In this document: positions 57,170-64,000 of the stretch, piece after piece
Layout: each line of letters starts with the position of its first letter
Position numbering within the stretch: the stretch's first letter is position 1
NCBI GenBank assembly: GCA_910589415.1
Contig: OU342634.1
Span: 2,790,001 to 2,854,000 of the forward strand
DNA from: Malachius bipustulatus
Lineage: Eukaryota > Arthropoda > Insecta > Coleoptera > Melyridae
DNA: 64,000 nucleotides
Direction of reading: 5' to 3'
Position numbers and translations under genes: made by a program
Notes under the pieces: generated by a model
Databases searched by the model: none
Seen by the model: only the letters and a program-made list of their open reading frames with translations
Told to the model about the DNA's origin: nothing

Positions 57170-57853
57170 ATGGAAAGATTTATAGTCGACTTTTGTAATA
57201 TTAGAGGTTTAAATACGAAAATCAATTCAGTACATCAACATCTTCAGACAAATACACCTCACATTCTAGCACTGTGCGAAACAAAAGTCCAAGCGTCATT
57301 AAGCACAGTTAATTATCTTTATCCAGGATATGACTTTCATTCCCGATTTAGACGTAAATTCGGAATTGAAGTGACCTCTCCTGCCAGCGTGAGGAAGTGT
57401 TTGACCCCATGACTTCGACGTCATGTGGCTTAGGATAACAGACCGACAAACAACGAGATTTATCTGTTGTTTATACCGACCACCCAGCGATACACAGTAT
57501 ATAGGACACTTTTTTTGTCCCTCACAAAAACTGTTGAATTCATACAGATAAACTACCCCAAAGCTGAGATATCCATCTTGGGTGATTTTAATGTACATAA
57601 CATCAACTGGCTTAAATACTCAAACTTCACTGATGAAGAAGGCCGTGAAGCGGAATCGTTTGCGATCAGCTGTGGTTTTACCCAGCTCGTTGATGAACCA
57701 ACATGCATTCCCGATCGCGAGGGAGAATTCGCTAGCCTGTTGGATCTGTTTTTGACCACGAACCCTCAAATATATACTATCACGGTGAAAGCACCACTGG
57801 GTTCCTCAGATCACAAACTCGTCTCAACATCTTGTGTCCTACGCAATTACTAG
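57170..57853 (+). pseudogene. LINE A AP-like endonuclease (broken)
   Basis: Starts MERFIVDFCNIRGLNTK and continues HILALCETKVQAS (catalytic Glu). A deletion near 57370-57385 shifts the frame (the 11.6-kb copy has extra bases there), and a T-run near 57513 shifts it again. The rest reads ISILGDFNVHNINW, SFAISCGFTQLVDEP and GSSDHKLVSTSC and ends at a stop (57851-57853). The expected next residues continue in another frame. Confidence 0.85.
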
Positions 57854-59390
57854 TGTTAAAGAAACAAGTAAACCTCGTATAGTCTGGCACTATAGATCTG
57901 CTAAATGGGAAGAACTCAGGGAATATTATCGAGATTTTCCATGGAGGAGTGTTTGCTTCGGCTCTAATGATCCATCTGTTTGTGCTAGGGAAGTTGCTCA
58001 AGTCATCCTAACAGGCATGGAAGCCTACATTCCCTTTTCAAAAAAACAGCCCTCAAACAGCAAACCTTGGTTCAACAAAAGATGCAAGGAAGCTGTCGCC
58101 TCCAAACAACTGGCTTTTCGCCAATGGCGAGAGAGCCCCGACGGCATAAACCATCACAATTGCATCCTTGCTCGAAACAGATGCAAAGAAATAATAGATC
58201 AAACCAAGGAAACTCACAACCAAAGAATTAGAAACAAACTTCTCTCCTGCCCTAACGGTTCGAAATCTTTTTGGTCTGTAACTAAAGCAGTCAGCCAGAA
58301 CTTCACCAGATCCACGATTCCACCACTTACACGGACAGATGGGACTTTCGCATCCACGGCTACTGAGAAGGCAAACTTGTTGGCGGGAGTCTTTTCTTCA
58401 CACTCTTCCGTCGACTTTCATGGAAGAACTCCGCCAATGATCCCTTCCGTGGAGACCAAAATGTCAGATATTGTTTTCCGACAGCGTGTCATAAAGAGCA
58501 TTATGTTAGCCTTAGACGCAAACAAAGCTTCTGGGCCCGATGATGTACCTGTTATCGTACTAAAAAAATGCGCCACTGAGCTGTCATCTGTTTTCTGCCG
58601 ACTTTTCAACTTGTCGTATAAAAAGAGAATATTTCCTTCTTGCTGGAAATGTGCACGGATCCAACCTATTCCCAAGAAAGGCAAAAAGACTATACCAAAT
58701 AACTATCGACCAGTGGCACGTCTTTCAGTAATATCCAAGATTATGGAGAAAGCTGCTATTAACCAACATCTTTTAAAATACTTGGAAGGAGCTAATATAA
58801 TCAGCGACCGCCAATACGGATTCCGCAAACAGAGGTCAACTGGTGACCTCCTCACTTACGTCACCGAGCTGTGGAGTGGCGCAATCGAGCACCATGGGGA
58901 GTCTCGAGGGGTTGCGCTTGATATTTCTAGAGCTTTCGACCGTGTTTGGCATGGTGGACTGTTGGCAAAACTGCAGGCCTATGGCATGCCCGAGAAATTC
59001 TGCTTGTGGCTTGCGAGTTATCTCGGAGATCGTTCATTACAGGTGGCAGTCGATGGAGTTCTTTCTGAGACCTTTTCCATCAATGCCGGTGTGCCTCAGG
59101 GATCCATTTTATCTCCGACTCTCTTTCTAATATTTATAAATGACTTGCTTGAAACAACAAAAAATCCAATATACAGTTTTGCCGACGACAGTACCCTCAT
59201 ATCTTCTTATACGTTAGATGCGCGAACATCTGCCATCGACGCACAGTCTCGCAGGGAGCAAGAAGTTGCCATACTTAACAATGACTTGCAAGACATTCTA
59301 ACTTGGGGCGATGGAAACCAAGAAACCAAGCAGGAAAAACCCAAGCAGCCATCTTCTCCAAAAAGACCAACGTTTTGGAGCCAGATATGA
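57834..59390 (+). pseudogene. LINE A linker and reverse transcriptase (518 residues)
   Basis: Linker with KPRIVWHYRSAKWEEL and NSKPWFNKRCKEA, then RT motifs: KASGPDDVPVIVLKK, NNYRPVARLSVISKIMEK, QYGFRKQRSTGDLLTY, LDISRAFDRVWHG, INAGVPQGSILSPTLF and YSFADDST. It stops at WSQI because of one extra base relative to the 28-kb copy. It overlaps the end of the endonuclease frame, which marks the first frameshift. Differs from the left arm at three residues (F/I, R/G, R/L). Confidence 0.9.
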
Positions 59391-60034
59391 TGACGGCAGG
59401 ACACTCTCTTACTCCAGCGTCATCTCTTCGTTTACTTGGAGTGAGCCTCAGAGAGAACATGTCTTGGCATGATCATGTTGCAGGTCTGGCGAAGAGTGCT
59501 TCTCAAAAACTTGGAACACTCTTCCGCACGAAGAAATTTTATACACCACAACAGCTTCTCCTCTTATACAAGGCTCAAATCCGACCATCCTTGGAGTACT
59601 GCTCACATGTTTGGAGCTCAGCTCCCAAACATACGCTGAGACTACTCGACTCTTTTCAGAAAAGAGCCATCCGCTTGATTGGGGACCCAGATTTGACAAA
59701 AAATTTAGACACCCTTGAACATCGAAGAAGAGTAGCTGACCTGAGTCTGTTTTACAGATATTTTAATGGAAAGTGTTCAAAAGACGTGGCTTGCTTGATC
59801 CCTCCAAGAACAAGACCGGGCAGAAATACACGTCGAGCCGCAGACGCTCATCCGTATCAGGTTCAGCTCGTTACACCTCGTACCACCCTATTTCAGACTT
59901 CTTTTATGTATAGAACCGCATCACTTTGGAATAGCATTTCAAAGGGCGTGTTTCCCGAAGTATACAACTTACAGAGATTCAAGGCGAACGTGAATCGATA
60001 TCTCCGCTCATGCACCGCTCCCAGAGCGTCATAG
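59303..60034 (+). pseudogene. LINE A C-terminal (thumb) region
   Basis: Overlaps the end of the RT frame. The true continuation begins near AGHSLTPASSLRLLGVS, then YKAQIRPSLEYCSHVWSSAP, RAIRLIGDPDL, LEHRRRVADLSLFYRYF and RPGRNTRRAADAHPY, ending RYLRSCTAPRAS. It is in a single frame with the RT in the 27-kb copy, so a one-base insertion here disabled the gene before the palindrome formed (same lesion in both arms). Confidence 0.9.
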
Positions 60035-60070
60035 GGATTTCTCTGCAGTGCATGTGCATTTTCAATAAAA

Positions 60071-60162
60071 AAATGCAGATTTTATGTAAAATAGTATAGT
60101 AGTCTTGGATAAGGTGCCCTTGTATACGGAAGCATACAGTTCCAGTGATAAAATCTGCATTT
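60071..60162. repeat. Inverted-repeat segment after the LINE A tail
   Basis: AAATGCAGATTTTAT at the left and ATAAAATCTGCATTT at the right pair around a 60-bp loop. Mirror at 53965-54056. It joins the LINE tail to the palindromic-unit array. Confidence 0.75.
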
Positions 60163-60259
60163 ACAGTTCAAACTGTAAATTTACAGTTTGAACTGTAAAT
60201 TTACACTTTGAACTGTAAATTTACACTTCGAACTGTAAATTTACAGTTAGAACTGTAAA
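60160..60259. repeat. Five 20-bp palindromic repeat units (right arm)
   Basis: Exactly 100 bp. Units vary at the centre (TTCAA, TTTGA, CTTTGA, CTTCGA, TTAGA) but keep TTTAC at the left and GTAAA at the right. Followed by TTATATAAAAAAAG and the TTACGGAAAGCG...CGCTTCCGTA hairpin (to about 60311). Confidence 0.9.
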
Positions 60260-60315
60260 TTATATAAAAAAAGTTTTTACGGAAAGCGATGGCAGCTCAG
60301 CGCTTCCGTAGTAAC

Positions 60316-60925
60316 TATGCCTATAGGATGCCCGAGAAATTCTGCTTGTGGCTTGCGAGTTATCTCGGAGATCGTTCATTGCAGGTGGCAGTCGATGGAG
60401 TTCTTTCTGAGACCTTTTCGACCGGCATCAATGCCGGTGCGCCTCAGGGATCCATTTTATCTCCGACTCTCTTTCTAATATTTATAAACGACTTGCTTGA
60501 AACAACAAAAAATCCAATATACAGTTTTGCCGACGACAGTACCCTCATATCTTCTTATACGTTAGATGCGCGAACATCTGCCATCGACGCACAGACTCGC
60601 AGGGAGCAAGAAGTTGCCATACTTAACAATGACTTGCAAGACATTCTAACTTGGGGCGATAGAAACCAAGAAACCAAGCAGGAAAAACCCAAGCAGCCAT
60701 CTTCTCCAAAAAGACCAACGTTTTGGAGCCAGATATGATGATGGCGGGACACTCTCTTACCCCAGCGTCATCTCTTCGTTTACTTGGAGTGAGCCTTGGA
60801 GCGAACATATTTGGAGCTCAACTCCTAAACATACGCTGAGACTTCTCGACTCTATTCAGAAAAGAGCCCTCCGCTTGATTGGGGACCCAGATTTGACAAA
60901 AAATTTAGACACTCTCGAACATCGA
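60316..60925 (+). pseudogene. LINE A RT fragment in the right arm
   Basis: 5'-truncated at MPEKFCLW. It contains AGAPQGSILSPTLF and YSFADDST and then stops at WSQI. After the frameshift it jumps at about 60808 from GVSLGAN to the IWSS region (internal deletion of about 150 bp) and ends at CTCGAACATCGAC. It lies downstream of the complete copy in the same orientation. Confidence 0.85.
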
Positions 60926-61480
60926 CTTGATTTATATAATTTGCCATTAAGAAGAGATATTATTTGTTGCCTATTATAATATCTTAAGTTATTTTCTTTG
61001 GCTCAATTTTTGAGGAGGGCTGTTGGATTTATTAATAATAATTATTGTTATTATTGGAATGAAATAAATCACATTCAAAACTAGAACCTACGAAAATAAT
61101 TTTATATTTTCTTGTATACTTATCAAGGTGATTCAGATTCCTGCTATTTGATAAGAATCATGGTCGACCGACAAAATAAATATTATTTATAATAAAATGA
61201 AATAAAATTTATTCCTGTTTTAAAGACTGAATAATAAACGTCTAAATTAAATTCGCTTGTTTAAATAATAAAAACCTCCCCATTTCCTACAAGTTGCAGG
61301 ATTATTATTTTGAAATTTGCATTTATTTTGCATTTGCATTCCAAAAATCATGACATCGTTCGCTATTATGGTCCGAATATGTCACGAGTTAGCTTGGAGC
61401 CTATGCCGGTCCTGGCATCTTCCGCGGCGACATCATATCCGGCACCATCGGCTCGACAGGCTGATCTTGCATGCTTATAT
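60926..61480. other. Non-coding part of the right arm
   Basis: Unrecognised sequence shared with 52647-53201 in the left arm. The frame at 61310-61492 has no known motif. Confidence 0.5.
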
Positions 61481-61735
61481 CAAATACGCTAAAATAATAA
61501 TACCGGACACTCCTATACCTATAGCATTGCAACAGGTTGCGTCCATTTTAGCAGCGCCGCCAAGCATGAACTGGGGACACTAAAAATTAAATTTGGTGAA
61601 ACATAGCGGGAGTTTTAAATATCAACGCTGAATAGAAAAGCTCTTAAAATTAATTAGACGGAATAGACGGAGGAAATTGGGACGAAGAATTATAATACAA
61701 CAATAAACAACAAAGTTTTCAATATGTTTATTATA

Positions 61736-61975
61736 TTAACAATAATTAACTACTATTACACACAATATTATTAATATCTTTAGGTATGAATATTTCAAAA
61801 AGATTGAATCGCTATATATACCTAAGTGTAAGCCTTTTATTTGCCGCAATTCCAATAATGTGCTTCCTTGCAGTTTTAAAGGTCTATTATTTGCTGGATT
61901 AACAAAATTTTCCTCTTTGAAATGATCAGTAGGTACAAAATAATATGGTGAGAAATCGGCTTCGACACTCCACAC
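61736..61975 (-). CDS. Second THAP-like piece
   Basis: Reads TDHFKEENFVN and RPLKLQGSTLLEL, matching the (C)xxHFxxxxF...RxLKxxAVP end of THAP domains. The residue two before His-Phe that should be Cys is not conserved here. It lies about 90 bp downstream of the first piece in the same orientation. The remaining transposase is absent. Confidence 0.45.
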   Translation of the reverse strand: MWSVEADFSPYYFVPTDHFKEENFVNPANNRPLKLQGSTLLELRQIKGLHLGIYSDSIFLKYSYLKILIILCVIVVNYC

Positions 61976-62068
61976 TTTTTCAAAATTTCGTCACTCATCG
62001 ATGTTATTATAACCTATTGCTTGTTCCTATTTCCATCAGCATAGTTATAAAATATTAATAAGTTTATT

Positions 62069-62206
62069 TTACGCGTCTTCTAAAGTTAACTTTATACATA
62101 ATTCTTTATTCCTGCTTGGAACACCGTGGAAAGATCTGGAAAGACTGCTTAACAATCCATAGTCGGAGCAACCGCACACAGCACACAGCACATATTTTCC
62201 AGACAT
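62069..62206 (-). CDS. THAP-like N-terminal zinc-finger piece
   Basis: ATG frame of 45 residues: MSGKYVLCAVCGCSDYG, then SRSFHGVPSRNKEL. A CxxC near the N-terminus followed by SFHxxP is the opening of THAP domains. It ends before the expected Trp and the C-x2-H pair, so either an intron follows or the gene is truncated. Confidence 0.5.
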   Translation of the reverse strand: MSGKYVLCAVCGCSDYGLLSSLSRSFHGVPSRNKELCIKLTLEDA

Positions 62207-62559
62207 AATACCTCTATGTTCACTTTAATACAGCGGTACATTATAAATGCCTATTTAACTGGTACCCAACAAAATTATCCGCTGATATAATGCTTTGAGA
62301 GTAACTTTAAATTGAAATTATACTTGAAACTAAAACGTTCAATTACTAATGACAAATTATTAATAATTATGATTGACTGCAGCTGTCAAAAACCGTGAAA
62401 AGTTACCTAACTTTGAATTTAAAAACAGCTTTAGTGTCCCCAGTTCCTGCATGATGGCGCTGTAAAAATGGACGGAGGTTTTGAGAGGAAGTGACCGGTA
62501 TTAATATTTTAAGGTATTTGCTTATATTAGAATATATGACGTACTAAGCAGGACCGCAC

Positions 62560-63187
62560 TCCCTGGAGCGATTTTTTTTATTAGAGATTAATAAATATAT
62601 TTTTGTGGGCTCGGCATAAGTCGGCAAGAGCTACACATCTGACATTTAAAAAATTTTCAAAGACGACTACATCTGAGAATTTTCAGTAAACTTTCGTTTT
62701 TCTTATGGCCGCCATATTGTTTTCTTATGTTGTTCGGTATAAAAAAATAATATAAACCAAAAATTGTTAAACTTAAAAATATTAATTTAAAAATTTTTTA
62801 TTCTTCTTTTTTCTTTCCAAAAAAGACAACTTTTAAGACCGAATTTCATAGATAAATTAAAAAACCATAAGACAAGCACTATTTCGGCGTATTTTAACAA
62901 TCTTGACGTATCTCGACGGTTTTTTTAAGAAAGATAAAAATTTAAAAAAAATTTTTGAAGTTTATTAATTTTTGTTTCCATTATTTTTTTCATATCGAAC
63001 GACATAAAAAAATAATATGGCGGCCATAAGAAAAACGAAAGTTTTAGTCTTCAATCTAGTTGGCCTTGAAAATTTTTGTAATGACAGATGGGTTGACGAT
63101 TTATGTGAGCCTACAATTTTTTTTTATTATTCGACTCTGTATCTTTTAGCGTTCAGGAGATGGCAATATAGAGAAGGATGCACCCTG
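62560..63187. mobile_element. Foldback element ending CACCCTG|TA in the right arm
   Basis: Inner arms AACTTTCGTTTTTCTTATGG...CGCCATATT and AATATGGCGGCC...AAAAACGAAAG pair. Outer parts (CTACACATCTGACATT / AATGACAGATGG) pair less well. The right end reads AGAAGGATGCACCCTG|TA. The left palindrome arm holds the two ends of this element but not the middle (about 440 bp, 62.67-63.11 kb). Confidence 0.65.
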
Positions 63188-63214
63188 TATGTAGGTACGT
63201 CCTCCACCCCTATA

Positions 63215-63846
63215 CATGGTGTTATGTAATTGAATGTCAATATTTTAGAGGGTGATTTTTGGGTCAATTTTAAGAAGAAAACTTCATAAGAACGTATGTC
63301 ATAAAAGTCTTAACTTTTGAGATACAGGGTGGTAAAGTCTTATTAAAATAAATCATTTTTTCGTAATATCTGTAATACTGCTCTGGATATTTTGATGAAA
63401 TTTCGTATACAGGTATTACTCATCGAGAGGCATTTTTTCATGTACCTCGTTTCATTTTATTTCCATTAGTGACGATGGTTCACGATCGTGCAGAATTTTA
63501 CCGGCATATTTTAGCAGACATTGATGGTACTGCACTGATTTCTGTTCAAATAGAAATCTGCACTGATTTCTGTTCAAATAGAAATCATTTTTGGAATCCC
63601 CATTCATTTCCAAGCAAATTTGATAATCTATTTTTTTTCAGTACGATGCACGGTTTTCGCTTAAAAAAATAAAATCTGTTTCTCTATATGGTCACAAGAT
63701 TGTCACAAGATTATGTTCAAAAACTTTCCAACCGTGTATCTCAAAAGTTCAGACTTTTAGGACATACGTTCTTATGAAGTTTTCTACTTAAAATGGACCC
63801 GAAAATCACCCCCTTAAATATTGACATTCCATTATAAAACATCCTG
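63215..63846. mobile_element. Foldback element, family F2, at the outer palindrome end
   Basis: TA|CATGGTGTTATGTAATTG at the left and CATTATAAAACATCCTG|TA at the right. Arms share AGGGTGATTTTTGGGTC, ACTTCATAAGAACGTATG and GGTATTAC blocks with the 18.5-kb element. A 24-bp piece (CACTGATTTCTGTTCAAATAG) is tandemly doubled near 63534-63580. The right palindrome arm ends about 34 bp inside this element. Confidence 0.8.
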
Positions 63847-64000
63847 TATAAGTGCCATAGTGAAACTGAAGGACACGCAGATGTAAATAAGTACCTAATG
63901 ACCCAATTTTAGATTGTGTATCAATTCTCAATTAATATTTTTCAAACTCACGTGACTCAAAGTAAGTAACTACCTAAGATTAGAGGTTATTGCTTTTGCT
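63847..64000. other. Window end, nothing recognised
   Basis: AT-rich sequence without a recognisable feature. Confidence 0.4.

Larger units (their letters stand above)
56776..60073 (+). mobile_element. LINE A, the most complete copy
   Basis: 5' end CCCGTGTCGGGG, 5' UTR of about 394 bp, one long coding region starting at ATG 57170, and a short 3' UTR ending CATTTTCAATAAAAAAA. No separate ORF1 is visible, so this is a single-ORF LINE as far as I can see. The 5' UTR has a CCAGATGGTA / TACCATC hairpin and a GC-rich block with GGTGGCGGATAGGGG. Left-arm homology starts only at 57390. Clade not assigned. Confidence 0.9.
61481..62520 (-). mobile_element. P-like (THAP-bearing) element inserted in the right arm only
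   Basis: 1040 bp with inverted ends CAAATACGCTAAAAT...ACCGG and CCGGT...ATTTTAAGGTATTTG. Subterminal inverted pairing continues through GCGTCCATTTTAGCAGCGCC and GAACTGGGGACACTAAA. Flanked by CTTATAT on both sides (61474-61480, 62521-62527). The uninterrupted target GCATGCTTATATTAG is preserved in the left arm. It contains two pieces of a THAP-like zinc finger. P-superfamily elements encode THAP transposases and make 7-8 bp duplications. Confidence 0.7.
52371..63248. repeat. Large imperfect palindrome, arms 4.4 and 5.9 kb, spacer 652 bp
   Basis: Left arm 52371-56737 and right arm 57390-63248 are reverse complements. Paired features near the centre fall on coordinates that sum to 114127 (for example RT frames 54737-56293 and 57834-59390), so there are no net gaps from the spacer out to about 61480. 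The arms differ by scattered substitutions. Right-arm-only segments are a 1040-bp P-like insertion and about 440 bp near 62.67-63.11 kb. Spacer 56738-57389 carries an array remnant and the LINE A 5' end. Confidence 0.9.

Noticed and set aside
53868..60259. 20-bp unit arrays as a CRISPR array
   Set aside because: Units are contiguous without spacers, self-complementary, and lie in a eukaryotic transposon-rich context.
52371..63248. Palindrome as a sequencing artefact from a missed hairpin adapter
   Set aside because: Such reads give exact mirror copies. Here the arms differ by substitutions, a 1040-bp insertion with target duplication and another indel, and the spacer is unique. A misjoin of two alleles remains possible and is stated in the finding.

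Overview
The window is AT-rich, repeat-dense insect-like genomic DNA with no prokaryotic organisation: no operons and no ribosome-binding sites. Almost every open frame I can name belongs to a transposable element: APE-type non-LTR retrotransposons (LINEs), a Ty1/copia pol, Tc1/mariner-group, hAT, PIF/Harbinger-like and P-like DNA elements, a tRNA-derived SINE, and many foldback (long inverted repeat) elements. DUF4817-type transposase pieces, LINE C-terminal zinc-knuckle modules and repeated ATACAGGGTG words fit an arthropod, probably an insect. I cannot name the order or species. No host gene is proven. Two weak candidates are a possible first exon near 30.7-30.8 kb and a membrane-receptor-like fragment near 42.5-43.0 kb.

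Layout. 0-4.1 kb: two LINEs meet tail to tail around a (CAAT)n tract, and the minus-strand one has an uninterrupted endonuclease/reverse transcriptase frame. 4.1-11 kb: mostly non-coding, with a short Tc1/mariner-type MITE (8.2-8.7 kb) and a ~638-bp tandem repeat (9.35-10.75 kb). 11.1-13.4 kb: a decayed copy of 'LINE A' and a Tigger/CENP-B-like fragment. 13.7-14.4 kb: a foldback. 16.4-20.8 kb: a copia pol on the minus strand, split by a hAT-like element (8-bp target duplication) that itself holds a foldback. 21.4-26.9 kb: two RNase H-type LINE remnants in opposite orientation, satellite fragments and a foldback. 27.0-29.8 kb: an internally deleted LINE A next to another LINE remnant. 31.6-37.6 kb: LINE remnants on the minus strand, one cut in frame by a nearly complete 2.1-kb mariner-like transposon with long terminal inverted repeats. 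38.7-48 kb: foldbacks, a Harbinger-like element with a MADF-like mini-ORF, a DDE transposase with about 83 residues between its second D and E, and small MITEs. 48.9-52 kb: satellite on the opposite strand, a SINE with a 10-bp target duplication, and foldbacks.

The outstanding structure is at 52.4-63.2 kb. It is an imperfect palindrome with arms of 4.4 and 5.9 kb around a 652-bp spacer, built around LINE A. Both arms carry the same inactivating LINE lesions, so the duplication came after LINE decay. The right arm alone has a 1.04-kb P-like insertion with a 7-bp target duplication, so the arms have diverged since. Arrays of exactly repeated 20-bp units, each unit its own reverse complement, sit next to LINE ends inside and beside the palindrome.

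These sequences do not form a host pathway. The window is best read as a nested record of element insertions, with structural rearrangement at the palindrome.
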